64,000 nucleotides of DNA from Castanea sativa (taxonomy: Eukaryota > Streptophyta > Magnoliopsida > Fagales > Fagaceae), in contig NC_134013.1 in the NCBI RefSeq assembly GCF_040712315.1, positions 44,438,501 to 44,502,500 of the forward strand, given 5' to 3'. The notes under the pieces were generated by a model. It was not told the origin of the DNA. It saw only the letters and a list, made by a program, of their open reading frames with translations, and ran no database searches. A program made the position numbers and the translations under genes. Shown piece by piece: positions 34,601-47,434 of the stretch; the stretch's first letter is position 1, and each line of letters opens with the position of its first letter.

Positions 34601-36243
34601 AGCACCATGTCCAAAATTATATCTTAGTTAATGTGATTCAATAAAAATAGTAGCTAGAGAACAAAATTATGACAATTTTATTTTGAGACTATGAGCATAA
34701 TTACAAGGACATTATATTTTGCATCCATAACCATATAGTATAAAACCCGAAAAACATACGATACTAGGTGCAACGACAGCCTAATCCCGCAATTAATATT
34801 CCTCAGTATAGAGTGAATACCAACCACTACAATCAGGTGAGAATTACTCTCATTATTAATGCTATCATGGTAACTCTTACCAAACAAAAATAATTTGCCG
34901 CTCTTCCTTTGGCCTCTATGTAATAATAGTAAGAACTCAGCATAGAGGATACTATCAAACTTAGTCTAGTGTACACCATTGCCTAGAATCATGTGTAGCC
35001 ACATTTCATCCCCTTAACAGGCTTATTATGTAGTGCCATGATACAAAACACCCTCCGCATGGAATGCAAAGCTCGAGGCTAAGACAAGGTGTTTGATCAA
35101 ACTACTATAAACCAAGAAATTCAATCATGTAGTACCATGAAATAAATACTCTCTGCATGGAATGCTAAGCTCGAAGCAAAGACAAAGTATATATTTCACA
35201 CTACTATGAACCAACAATGGAGGCCGTGAGATCCAACCCTTGTATTTCTCTCCCACTAGAAATTTTAAAACAAGTGGATTGTTCTAAAAATATTGTGATC
35301 TAATCACAATTTTAACCCTACACATCAAATGTGTTTAATTGTTTAAATTCAATGTGATGTTACTAAGTCACGTCACTATAGTGTAACGAACATTCGCGCA
35401 ATCACAAAGAAGTTTAACTTTGTAATTCGTGAAGTAAATACCCTCCGCATGGAATGCAAGACTCGAAGTCAAGACAAGGTATCTATTCACATTACAATAA
35501 ACTTAACAAAATGGTCATTTCAACACTCCCACTTGTTATTTGGGTTTTTCTTAAATAATTGTGATCTCTCACAACTAATAACCTTGCACTTGTTGAAGAT
35601 TCTAATCTCATTAGAATCACTAACTAAAATGGAAGTCCTAAACTATTTAGGATTCCTTAAACCCTAATGGATCAAAAATTAGTTATAAAGAACTCTATCC
35701 TTAATTTACTAGATAAAATATTCTAATCTCATTAGAAACTATATAACTTTAATTAGAATTTTAATCTCATTAAAACTTCTAATTAAAATAAATTAAGGAC
35801 TTCTAATCATAAAACAATTTAAGATTAAGAGTTCCATTTAGCTAACATCTTTGATCTCATTAGATCTTTTAGTTAGATAATGATTAATAAATATCCTTAA
35901 ATTTTAAGGACTATAAAATTAATCACATAGCTTTGCTTTTTATTAAAGTTTTAACATTTAGTCAAAAACAAGTGAAAATTCAAAATTCAGTGCCTTCGAT
36001 CGGTCGAAAGGAATTCTCGATCGATCGAGACTTGCAAAACTGAATTTTTTTCAGAATTTTCAGGTAACCGTTTTTGGCATCTTCATTGTTCTTCCATCAA
36101 AAACACTTTTGATTTTATCAACGAAGATTTAAAGATCAAACTTTAAGGTTTTCAAGATCATTATCAAGAACCCTAATAATGCTAGACACTTTGAAAACAT
36201 AATCCTAATCTCATTAGGAATAAATTTCATTAAACTAGCATTA

Positions 36244-36274
<31 letters not shown>

Positions 36275-36417
36275 ACGTAATATAAACTCTTATTAGGAAT
36301 AAATTTCATTAAACTAGCATTAATATATATATATATATAACGTAATATAAACTCTTATTACATATAAAAATCCATATTATATTATATACAAATTAATATA
36401 TGTAATATATAATTATT

Positions 36418-36454
<37 letters not shown>

Positions 36455-37032
36455 CTTACAGATTGTAGAATTCTTGCTTTAATTCATGCAAGATGGCCAA
36501 AAACAAACGTATATATCCGTACAAAACCAAGCCATGCAAATTAAATCTAAGCCATGCAATCACACTCCAAGCCGTGCATTTAAGATTTACATAATGCATG
36601 ATGGCCAATCGGTATAATAAGGTTCAAGCCATGCAAACCATGCATGAAAGTCCAAGTGGTTAAACATCAATGCACCAAGTCATATATGTCACATAGAAGA
36701 TTGCAATTGTAGAATCCGTATAACCATATATATATAGAAACCAAGGCACATGAAACAATACCTTTCAATCTAAAACAGTGCCTTTGACATTTGAAAGTTA
36801 CATGATTTCCTTTCAGCAACTATCTCAAGACACGACACTATTAACAAGATCTGACACTATTCAATCCCACTTACAATATATATACACGGATTCTATGAAA
36901 AATTAAAAACTATGATACAACACCATAACTTGATGCAGAAAATTGAAACACAAAGATAACGATTTTCTTATATTCTAAAATTCAATCACACGTTATACAA
37001 TCATGATATGAAAACCTGGCTGTGATAGCAAT
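31669..37032 (-). pseudogene. Decayed gag-pol interior of element C
   Basis: Only short islands of copia protein are readable on the minus strand. One is at 33475-33257 (VGYPKGISKDFFGSHKED..., the segment behind the integrase core); another is at 32165-31977 (the RNase H-proximal segment, with HILKYL). The leader shares the tandem motif GCATTCCATGCGGAGGGTGTTT-like with A and E (about 35040-35180 and 35440). No long reading frame remains, in contrast to the well-matched LTRs. It also holds (TA)n tracts near 36246-36275 and 36422-36452. Confidence 0.75.
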
Positions 37033-38388
37033 TAAAGGAAAAAAAACTGGTTTTGTATCTCATACAAAACACATAGCGGAAGCAACAAACAAGGATCTAT
37101 TTCATTCATTATTGATAACATGCACTATTTAAGAATAAGATAGCGTACCTTGGTGTGGTGAAATTCAAAACCAAAGATTGAAGTACTTGGGAATACTTTT
37201 AATCTTCACTCCAATTCCACTTTACGCCCAAGATGTGTGGTCTCTCAATCAGTTTTCAAAGGGAGAATGAAAGTGTGTCTCACTCTTATATACACACCAT
37301 TTCTTATATCACTAAAAAAAATTCTGTATGTTTCTCCCTTTATAACTAACTGATTGTCTAATTGGGCTTGCCTATTGGGCCTTTCCAATTGGGTTTTAGT
37401 GTGTGGTTTGGAGTGGGACCAAAAGGGACTAATAAGACACTAGCTCCAATGGGCCTTGAGCTTTTCTGTTAACTCTTAATAAGTCCAAAGTTACCATTGA
37501 CTATATTTAATACCAATATATAAATATAGTTGCACTCTAGGCCTTATTAATAAATTATATCCCAAGACTTTATTACACATGCAACCCCTTCATAAAATAT
37601 TCGTAGTAACACAAAGTCATGAATGTAGACTGCCACTTTGTAAATTACTACATCTTATCTTTGAGTACCCGGTTTAATCTTTCAAAGTTATTCATTATAT
37701 ATTTATGAAATCCAATTTCATAAATATATACTTTAGTAACTCCTTACTAAAGTGGTTGAGCCCAACACTCTGAATAACTAAACCCATTAAACTTATCTCA
37801 ATGGAATATTTTATATCTCCATTAAGAGATTATGAATTCCATCTTGAGAATACATGTTCCATCAACACTAAATGTGGTTGCCCAACATACTGAGGTTTTG
37901 ACCGTGACTAATAGATCTCACTCTTGATATATCAAAGCAACCTACATCTTATGATCAGGTCTATTATTCTCTCAGGATTTAGAGTTGATGTTAATAGAAG
38001 TCGTGAGATTTATTATTCAATTGACAGTCGTTAGGAGAATAATAAATCTCACAGCGGTCCAGTTCAATATGTCTTAACTCTTAAAACATATCAACATACT
38101 AACTAGAAGTCTCTACTTCCATGATCAAGACAAATCATCTTAGTTGATATGTTATAGTCTTCGCAGATGAAATGCCCAATTTCATCACCGAATACGAACT
38201 ACATTTTGAGTTTACAAGGAACTTGTGATTTACATCTTCTGTGACTAAATCACATAAATCACATACAATGCATCTCATGGACTATGATAATATCCCATTT
38301 GTTCATTTATAGATAGTCTCATATAATTAAGCAATTAAATTATTTATGACATGCCAATAAATTGGATTTTAGGGCATAAACCCTAACA
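37033..38388 (-). repeat. 5' LTR of element C
   Basis: About 1356 bp, matching 30293-31668 with few differences. The same perfect hairpin lies at 38003-38018 and 38037-38052. The 3' end on the minus strand is slightly altered, so the inner border is accurate to a few bases only. Confidence 0.9.
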
Positions 38389-38393
38389 TTAGA

Positions 38394-38629
38394 CACCTTT
38401 TGACATTCTCCCTTTGGAATTGATTGAGAGACCACACATCTTGGGCATTAGTGGAATTGGAGTGAAGATTGAAAGTGTTCCCAAGTGCTTCTGATCTTCG
38501 ATTTTAAAATTCACCGCTCCTTGGTACACTCTCTTGTTCTCAAATTCTGAAACTCATATAGCACATGTTAACATTTATGAATGAAGTAGATCCATTATTC
38601 TTCCGCTGCGCACATGCATATTTCCATCA
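38394..38629 (+). repeat. 5' LTR of element E, right part
   Basis: It continues the LTR interrupted at 30292 and ends TTTCCATCA, followed by AA and the PBS. It matches the end of the 3' LTR at 45213. Confidence 0.9.
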
Positions 38630-38631
38630 AA

Positions 38632-38643
38632 TGGTATCAGAGC
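38632..38643 (+). other. Primer-binding site of element E
   Basis: TGGTATCAGAGC, two bases behind the LTR, the initiator tRNA-Met type. Confidence 0.92.
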
Positions 38644-39845
38644 AGTCTTTGTTTCGTATCTGTTTAACATGTTTTGAGTTTTGGAATTATTGACAATAGT
38701 TTCATGTTGTTAGAAATTAGTTTTCTACATGGATGTTGAAATTATTGTTTTTGATAAAAACTGATATTGATGTTATGATGTTGTTTAAATTTTAGTTTAA
38801 GTATGTTAAACTAAACTTTAAGGCTATAGCATCAATGTAATTCAGTTTTGATATCAATTTATGTTTATTATGATCGTATGTTGGTTGTTTTGTACATGAA
38901 AACGTTTAAAAACTGTCTTAGAAAAATTCTGAAAATTTCAAAATTTGCGATGCTCAATCGATCGAGAATTTGTCGAGCATCGATCAAGATGACAGAAGAT
39001 TTCTCGATTAATCGAGGATTTGTTGAGAATCGATCGAGCTTCGTAGAACTTTTTCTCAATCGATTGAGAATCTGTCGAGGATCGATCGAGCAACCAGAAC
39101 TTTTAACGATCGATCGAGGTACATCCTCGATCGATCGAGGACTGTAGATTCAGAATTTTTCTATGTGTTTTTTCATATATATATATATATATATATATAG
39201 AGCAAGGCAATGTATAATTAGTTTATGCATCTTTTAATTTTAATACCTTTATCTTAAAACATCTAGTGGGAGAGAGATACAAGGGTTGGATCTCACGACC
39301 TCTATTGTTGGTTCATAGTAGTGTGAAATATATACTTTGTCTTTGCCTCAAGCTTAGCATTCCATGCGGAGAGTATTTATTTCATGGTCCTACAAGATTG
39401 GATTTCTTGGTTTATAGTGGTTTGATCAAACGCCTTGTCTTAGCTTCGAGCTTTGCATTCCATGCAGAGGGTGTTTGTATCATGGTGCTACAAAATAAGC
39501 ATGTTAAAGGGATGAAATGTGGCTACACGTGATTCTAGACAATGGTATACACTAGACTAAGTATTATAGTATCCTCTATGCTGAGTTCTTACTATTATTA
39601 CTTAGAGGCTAAAGGTAATACGGCATATTATTAGTGTTTGATAAGAGTTATCATGATAGCACTAATAATGAGAATAGTTCTCAATCAATTATAGTATTTA
39701 ATGTTCACTCTATGCTGAGGGATATTGAATATGGGATTGGGTTGTCGTTGCATATATTATGTTATGGTTTTATTAAGGTTCCATGCTAAATTGATAATGT
39801 CCAGTTTACTTATTATATTCATGTTTATTATTTTCAGATTTGAAC
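38644..39845 (+). other. Leader of element E with CGATCGATCGAG repeats
   Basis: At 38953-39150 there are four units of about 50-52 bp built on CTCGATCGATCGAG-type palindromes (unit starts near 38953, 39003, 39055 and 39107). Two roughly 100-bp units with GCATTCCATGCGGAGAGT-like cores follow at about 39300-39490. A (TA)n run is at about 39178-39199. The ORF of 99 codons at 38848 is a by-product of the repeats. Confidence 0.75.
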
Positions 39846-40770
39846 ATGACATCATTTAGCCCACTTGTTTCTATTCTTAATCAAAATAATCTGACTGGAT
39901 CCAATTATGTTGACTGGAAAAGAAATTTGGACATAGTTTTAACAGCTGAAGAGCACAAATATGTGCTTACTCAATCATGTCTTGGCTTTCCTTCATTAGA
40001 TGCTCCTTCTGAGGAAAAATAACAATATGATCGTTGACAGAAATCTAATGAAATGGTCAAATGCTACATCCTAGCATCCATTTCAAATGTTCTACAGCAT
40101 CAAATGCAGGATGTAAAACTAGCTTCGAACATTATGCATAGTCTGAAGAAGATGTTTGGTGAGCAAGGCCATTCTGCAAGGCAAGAAATCATGAGGCAAA
40201 TTTATAATACCAAAATGGCTGAAGGTAGTTAAGTGAGAGAGCATTGTCTTACAATGATCTCTAATCTGAATACTTTAGAGATTTTAGGTGCCGACATTGT
40301 TGGAGAACCCTAAGTGGATATGATACTCCAGTCACTACCAGAATCATTCAAGGAATTCAGACTAAATTATAATATGAACAAAAAGATTTATTCTTTGTCT
40401 GAATTAATGAATGAGTTAGTGGCAGCGGAAGGCATCCTTGGTACTTCTAGTGTTGAAGCCAATGTGGGTGAAGCTTCTATTTCTCAACCTACGTCGAAAG
40501 ACAAGGGTAAGGAAAAGAAGAAGAAGAACTTCACTAAGCAGGATGGTAAACAAATTGCCTTGGGAGTTGCCGACAAAGGAAAGAAGTTCAAAGGAAAGTG
40601 TTTCCATTGTGGTGAGAAAGGACATTGGAAGAGAAATTGTCCAAAGTTTAAGGCTGCCAAAAACAAGGGTATGAAAACTTCATTTTTTCTTGAAATATGT
40701 TTGGTACAAAATCCTATGGATTCCTGGTGTGTGGATTCAGGTTGTACTAATCATATCTGCAATTCTTTGT
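39846..40770 (+). pseudogene. Copia gag of element E, with stops
   Basis: Starts MTSFSPLVSILNQNNLTGSN. The CCHC knuckle is at 40599-40640 (CFHCGEKGHWKRNC). In-frame stops fall at 40020 (CAA to TAA judging from element A-like sequence), about 40230 and 40312. The reading phase is otherwise kept to the protease. Confidence 0.9.
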
Positions 40771-43700
40771 AGGAGTTTCAGGAGACCAGAAAGCTGAGTG
40801 AAGGAAAACTGTTTCTTACTTTGGCTGATGGGAGTAGAGTTCCAGTTGTATCTGTTGGAGTGCTTAATTTGTGTTTCAGTTCTAAGGTTATAATATTGGA
40901 AGACTGTCTGTTTGTACCTAATGTTCGTAGGAATTTAATTTCTGCAACTTATTTAGTTAAACATGGGTATTGTGTTATCTTTAAAAACAATGTTGTAATA
41001 AAGAAGGGTAACTAATTTGTCAATATTGTGGATGGTCTTTATATTTTAACTCCTGATAAGCATGAATGATACAATTCTGAATTTGAAAATAATTCACATG
41101 TGAAATCATTAAAGAGAAAGTTTCCTTCTACTAGTGAAGCATATCTTTGGCACTTGCTCTTGAGTCATATTAATTTAAACAGAATTCAAAGACTTGTCAA
41201 AGATGAACTCTTAGGGGCCATGGACTTTGATGAATTTCCAGTTTGTGAAACTTGTTTGGAAGGTAAAATGACCAAACGACCTTTTAATGCAAAAGGTAGA
41301 AGAGCTCAAGATTTGCTAGAACTAGTACATTCAGATGTATGTGGTCCTATGTCAATCCAAGCAAGAGGTGGTTATGAGTATTTCATCACCTTCATTGATG
41401 ATTACTCTAGATTTGGTTATGTGTACCTAATGAAACGGAAGTTCGAAGCTTTTGACAAGTTCAAAGAGTTTAGGGCTGAAGTTGAGAATCAATTGGGTAA
41501 ACGCATAAAGGCCATTCGATCTGATCGAGGTGGTGAATACCTTCTTGGGGATTTTAAGGATTACTTGACTGTTAATGAGATTATATCCCAGTTGACTGCC
41601 CCTTGAACTCCACAACAAAATAGTGTAGCAGAAAGAAGGAATAAGACTCTTTTAGATATGGTTAGATCCATGATGAGTCATTTGACTTTACCAATTTCTT
41701 TTTGGGGATATGCCTTAAGTACTGCAATGTATCTTCTGAATTTAGTACCTTCGAAGTCTGTTCCTAAAACACCTGTAGAGTTGTGGAATGGGCGTAAGCC
41801 TAGTATGTGACATCTCCATATTTAGGGTTGTCCAGCACATGTGTTAAAAGGAAAGTCTGACAAGTTACAGTCTAAAACAAAAGTGGTTTTCTTTGTAGGG
41901 TATCCAAAAGGAATAGTTGGAGGTTTATTCTATAGTCATAAGGATAATAAAGTGTTTGTTAGCACAAATGCCAAATTCTTGAAAAATTACTATCTGAATA
42001 ATTTTACTCCTAGAAGTAGAGTTGTCTTAGTTGAGATAAATGAATCTGTAATTAAACAACCAATGAATGAAACTAGGGATGATGTGGATGTATTGGATAC
42101 ACCACAAGATACTACTAATGATATGTTCGGTATACAGGTGCCTCGTCGTAGTGGGAGAATTGTTTGGCCTCCTGTTAGATTTATAGGTTTGGGAGAAACT
42201 TATGAAGCTATCTCAAAAGAGACTGAATCGAATCCTTACACTAATGATGAAGCAATAAATGATACAGATGCACATCATTGGGTCCAAGCTATGAAATCTG
42301 AATTAGATTGCATGTATTCCAATCAAGTTTGGGATCTTGTAGAGGCGCCTAATGACATTAAATCTATTGGTTGCAAATGGGTTTACAAGAGGAAGAGAGG
42401 GATAGATGGAAAAGTTGAAACCTTTAAAGCAAGACTAGTGGCGAAAGGGTATACACAAAAAGAAGGCATTGACTATGATGAAGCTTTTTCGTTAGTAACT
42501 ATGCTTAAATCTATCAAAATTCTCTTATCCATTGCTGCTCATTATGATTATGAGATTTGGCAAATAGATGTCAAGACTGCATTTCTAAATGGTAATCTTG
42601 AAGAGGAAATCTATATGTTGCAACATGAAGGTTTCATAGCAAAGAACCAAGAGCATATGGTATACAAGTTGAAAAAGTCCATTTATGGACTTAAGCAAGC
42701 ATCTAGGTCATGGAACATCAGATTTGATTAAGCAATCAAGTCATTAGGTTTTGAACAAAATCTTGATGAACCATGTGTGTACAAAAGACATCAAGGTAAA
42801 GTAGTAATGTTCCTAGTGTTTTATGTTGATGACATTCTACTAATTGGAAATGATGTAGGAGTAATGTTATCAGTTAAAGTTTGGTTGTCAAGCCAATTTG
42901 ATATGAAGGACTTGGGCGAAGCTAACTATATTCTAGGGATCAAGCTTTGGCAAGATCGAAAGAATAAGATGTTAGGTTTGTCACAAGTTGGATATATAGA
43001 TAAGGTTCTAGAACGGTTTAGCATGCAAAACTCCAAGAAATAATTATTTCCTTTTAGACATGGAGTTTCTCTGTTTGATGACCAAAGGCCTAAGATTTAA
43101 AAGGAAGAAAACATGATGACACAGGTTCCTTATGCTTCTGCGGTAGGAAGTCTCATGTATGCCATGCTTTGTACTAGACCGAATATTTGTTATTCAGTTG
43201 GCATGGTCAGCCGATATCAATCAAATCCAGGACCTAAACATTGGGAAGCTGTAAAACATATTCTCAAGTATCTACGGAGAACGAGAGATTATTTGCTTGT
43301 TATTGTTGTGAGGATTTGATTTCCATTGGCTATACAGATTCAGATTTTCAGTCGGATCTAGATTTCAAAAAATTCACGTCGGGTTGTGTTTTCACCTTGG
43401 GAGGTGGAGCCATAAGTTGGAGTAGTGTTAAGCAATCTTGTATTGCTGACTCTACCATGGAAGCCGAGTATGTTACTGCTTGGGAAGCTGCAAAGGAGGC
43501 TGTTTGGCTTAAGAAATTCCTTTTTGATCTTGGTGTTGTGAGAATTGAGCAAGTTCCTATTACATTATTTTGTGACAATAGTGGAGCGGTTGTACAATCC
43601 AAAGATCTAAGGAATCACAAGAAAGGAAAGCACATTGAGAGAAAGTATCACATCATTCGAGACATTGTTACTCGTGGAGATGTGGTTGTAGCAAAGATTG

Positions 43701-43807
43701 ATGGTGCAAAGTATCTAGCGGATCCTTTTACCAAAGCCTTGCCCCAAAAGACTTTCGAGTCACATTTAGAGGAGATGAGAGTTAGATTAGTGCACAATAG
43801 TGTTTAG
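40716..43807 (+). pseudogene. Copia pol of element E (protease, integrase, RT, RNase H), with stops
   Basis: Order PR-INT-RT-RH is diagnostic of Ty1/copia. The protease has WCVDSGCTNHIC with the DSG triad (Asp codon at 40734). The integrase has the HHCC region at about 41150-41285, then HSDVCGPM, FIDDYSRFGYVYL and the E in [14 protein letters not shown], i.e. the D,D,E residues. RT runs through WVYKRKRGIDGK, DVKTAFLNGNLEEEIYM and the catalytic YVDD at 42822-42833. RNase H covers YASAVGSLMYAMLCTRP, GYTDSDF and ADSTMEAEYV, ending LVHNSV at 43807. At least eight stops and one frameshift (near 43300) make it inactive. Confidence 0.92.
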
Positions 43808-43821
43808 GACAAGTAGGAGAT

Positions 43822-45213
43822 TGTTGGGATTAGTGCCTTTAAATCCTATTGTATGATGCTATGTATGTTATTATGTATGACATTATGTATGACTTAATGT
43901 TGTGTTTAATAAAGTTGTTTTATTATTATCTAAAAATAATGGTAATATGAATATTAGGACATTATCATATAGTCCATGAGATGCATAGTATGTGATTTAT
44001 GTGAAAAGTCACAGAAGATATAAATCACAAGTTCTTTGTAAACTCAGAATTGTAGTTCGTAATCGGTGTGTTGAAATTGGGCATTTCATTTGCGAATACT
44101 ATGACATATCAACTAAGATGATTTGTCTTGATCATGGAAATGGAGATTTCTAGTTGATATATTATAAGAGTGAAAACATATTAAACTGGACCGGTGTGAG
44201 ATTTATTATTCTCCTAAAGACTGTCAATTGAATAATAAACTCATGACTTATATTTGCATGAACTCTTAATCCTGAGAGAATAATGGACTTAATCATGAAG
44301 TGTAGGTTACTTTGATATATCAAGAGTGAGATCTAGAGTTACGGTCAAAACCTCACTATATTGGGCAACCACATTTAATGTCGATGGAACATATATTCTC
44401 AAGATGGAATTCATAGTCTTTTTACGGAGATACAAAATATTCCCTTGAGATAAGTTTAATGGGTTTGTTATTCAGAATATTAGGCCTAACTACTTTAGTA
44501 AATTGTTGCTAGAGTATATATTTATGAAATTAGATTTTATAAATATATGATGAATAACTTAAAGGATTAAACCGGGTACTCAAGGATAAGATATAGTAAT
44601 TTACAAAGTGGCAGTTTACATTCATGACTTTGTGTTACTACGAATATTTTATGAAGGGGTTGCATGTACAATAAAGTCTTGGGATATAATTTGTAAATAA
44701 GGCCTAGAGTACAACTATATTTATATAGTGGTATTAAAAATAGTTAATGGTAACTTTGAACTTGTCAAGAGTTAACATAAAAGCCCAAGGCCCATTGGAG
44801 CTAGTGTCTTATTGGTCCTTTTTGGTCCCACTCCAAGCCACACACTTAAGCCCAATTGGAAAGGCCTAAAAGGCCAGCCCAATTAGATAATCGGTTAGAC
44901 ACAAAGGGAAAAACATACAAAATTTTCTGTAGAGATTTTTAAGAACACTATTGTGAAGTGGTGTAAGAAGTGTTAGACACCTTTTAACATTCTCCCTTTG
45001 GAACTGATTGTGAGATCACACTTCTTGGGCGTTAGTGAAATTGGAGTGAAGATTAAAAGTGTTCCTAAGTGCTTTTGATCTTCAGTTTTGAAATTCAGCG
45101 CTCCAAGGTACATTCTCTTGTTTTCAAGTTCTGAAACTTATATAGCACATGTTAACATTTATGAATGAAGTAGATCCGTTATTCTTTCGCTGAGCACATG
45201 CATATTTCCATCA
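43822..45213 (+). repeat. 3' LTR of element E
   Basis: 1392 bp, preceded by the PPT-like ACAAGTAGGAGA. The hairpin loop at 44212-44229 reads TCCTAAAGACTGTCAATT, the exact reverse complement of the loop in the 5' LTR of the same element. Confidence 0.93.
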
Positions 45214-47419
45214 CCTGGAACACCACAACAAAATGATGTAGCAGAAAGAAGGAATAGGACTCTTTTAGATATGGTTAGATCCATGTTGAGTTATTCAACT
45301 CTTCCATTTTCTTTTTGCAGATATGCCTTAAATACTACAATGTATCTTCTAAATTTAATACATTCGAAATTTATTCCTAAAACACCTGTAGAATTGTGGA
45401 TTAGACGTAAGCCTAGTATGAGACATCTCTATATTTGGGGTTGTCTAGAACATGCGTTGAAAGGAAAGTCTGACAAATTACAATCTAAGACAGAAGTGGT
45501 TTTCTTTGTAGGGTATCCAAAAGGAACTGTTGGGGGTTTATTCTATAGTTAGAAAGTTGATAAAGTATTTGTTAATACAAATGCTAAATTTTTAGAAAAT
45601 GACTATATGAATAATTATACTCCTAAAAGTAGAGTTGTCTTAGCTGAAATGAATGAGCTTGTAATTGAACAATCAATGGATGAAACTTGGGATGATGTTG
45701 TTGTATTAAATACACCACGAGATACTAATCGTGAGATGACTGGTACACAGGAGCCTTGTCGTAGTGGGAGGATTATTAGGCCACTTGTAAGATTTATAGA
45801 TTTGGGAGAAATTTATAAAGCTTTCTTAGAAGAGGCTGTATCTGACCCTTACACTTATGTAGAGGCAATGAAAGACGTAGATGCACATGATTGGGTCAAA
45901 GTTATGAAATCTGAATTGAATTTTATGTATTCCAATCAAGTTTGGGATCTTGTAAAGACGCCTAATGGCATTAAACTTGTTGGTTGCAAATGGGTATACA
46001 AGAGGAAAAGAGGGATAGATGGAATGTTGAAACCTTTAAGGCAAGACTAGTGGCGAAAGGGTATACACAAAAAGAATGTATTGATTATGAAGAAACTTTT
46101 TCGTCAGTAGCCTTGTTTAAATCTGTCATAATTCTCTTATCCATTGCTACTTATTATGATTATAAGATTTGACAAATGGATATCCATATTGCATTTTTAA
46201 ATGGCAATCTTGATGAAGAAATTTATATAATGCAACTAGAAGGTTTTATAGCAAAGAACCAAGAGCATATGGTATGTAAAATGAAAAGATCCATTTATAA
46301 ACTGAAGCAAGCATCTAGATCATAGAACACTAGATTTGATCAAGCAATCAAGTCATTTGGTTTTAAACAAAATCTTGATGAACCATGTGTGTACAAAAGA
46401 CATCAAGATAAAGTAGTAATGTTCTTAGTCTCTATGTTGATGATATTCTACTCGTTGGAAATGATGTGGGGGTAATGTCATTCATCAAGATTTGGTTGTC
46501 AAGCCAATTTGATATGAAGGACTTAGGCGAAACTAACTATATTCTAAGGATCAAGCTTTGGCGAGATCGAAAGAATATAATGTTAAGTTTGTCATAAGTT
46601 GGGTATATAGATAAGATTCTAGCAAGGTTTAACATGCGAAACTCCAAGAAAGGATTGCTTCCTTTTAGACATGGGATTCCTCTGTCTGATGACAAAAGGC
46701 CTAAAACTGTTGAAGAGGAAAAGACAATGAGAGAAGTTTCTTATGCTTCAGCAGTAGGAAGTCTCATGTATGCCATGCTATGTACTAGGCCAGATATCTG
46801 TTATTCAGTTGGCATAGTCAACCGATATCAATCAAATCCAGGACCAAAACATTGGGAGGCTATAAAGCATATTCTCAAATATCTAAGGAGAACGAGAGAT
46901 TATATGCTTGTTTATCAGTGTGAGGATTTGATACCTATTGGTTACACCAATTTTGGTTTTAGTTAGATCTTGATTTCTAGAAAATTCACTTCAGGTTATG
47001 TTTTCACCTTAGGAGGTGGAGCCATAAGTTGGAGGAGTGTAAAGCAATCTTGTATTGCTGACTCAACCATGGAAGCTGGATATGTTGTTGCTTATGAAGT
47101 AGCAAAAGAGGCTGTTTGGCTTAAGAAATTCCTTTTTGATCTTGGTGTCATGAGAATAGAGCAAGTTCCAATCATTTTGTTGTGTGACAATAGTGGAGTG
47201 GTTGCACAATTCAAAGATCCAAAGAATCACAAGAAAGGAAAGCACATAAAAAGAAAGTATCATATTATTCGAGACATTGTAGCTTGAGGAGATGTGTTAG
47301 TAGCAAGGATTGATAGTGCTAATAATATGGCAGATCCCTTTTCCAAAGCTTTGCCCCAGAAGACTTTTGAGTCACACCTGGCGGGATTGAGAGTTAGATT
47401 AGTGCGCAATAGTCTTTAA
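45214..47419 (+). pseudogene. Copia pol of element A, part 2 (integrase end, RT, RNase H)
   Basis: It opens with TPQQNDVAERRNRTLLDMVR, continuing the integrase cut at 29200. RT segments are WVYKRKRGIDG (about 46000), then a frameshift. The YVDD box near 46437 is thrown out of frame by a one-base loss. RNase H is readable as [37 protein letters not shown] and ADPFSKALPQKTFESH, with stops at 45550, 46172, 46966 and 47287. It ends RLVRNSL at 47419. Confidence 0.9.
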
Positions 47420-47434
47420 GGGCAAGTGGGAGAT

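Larger units (their letters stand above)
30293..38388 (-). mobile_element. Element C: Ty1/copia retrotransposon in the 5' LTR of E
   Basis: LTRs are 30293-31668 (3' LTR on the minus strand) and about 37033-38388 (5' LTR). They look about 95% alike by eye. The TSD is TTACA (30288-30292) and TTAGA (38389-38393), one mismatch; the undisturbed LTR of E reads GTGTTAGACACC at this point. On the minus strand a PPT-like CAAGTGGGAGA precedes the 3' LTR. A mutated PBS (TGCTATCACAGCCAGG instead of TGGTATCAGAGCCAGG) follows the 5' LTR. Length 8096 bp. Confidence 0.92.
29201..45213 (+). mobile_element. Element E: Ty1/copia retrotransposon nested in A, itself split by C
   Basis: 5' LTR in two parts (29201-30292 and 38394-38629), PBS 38632, gag-pol 39846-43807, 3' LTR 43822-45213. 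The flanks are CCTGG at 29196-29200 and 45214-45218, an exact 5-bp TSD. Removing E joins the integrase reading of A exactly at TTPG/TPQQN. Without C it is about 7.9 kb. This is the best-preserved coding region of the nest but still has around a dozen stops. Confidence 0.93.

Noticed and set aside
38848..39147. 99-codon ORF in the leader of element E
   Set aside because: It is produced by the CGATCGATCGAG repeats; the equivalent places in A and C have no matching frame.
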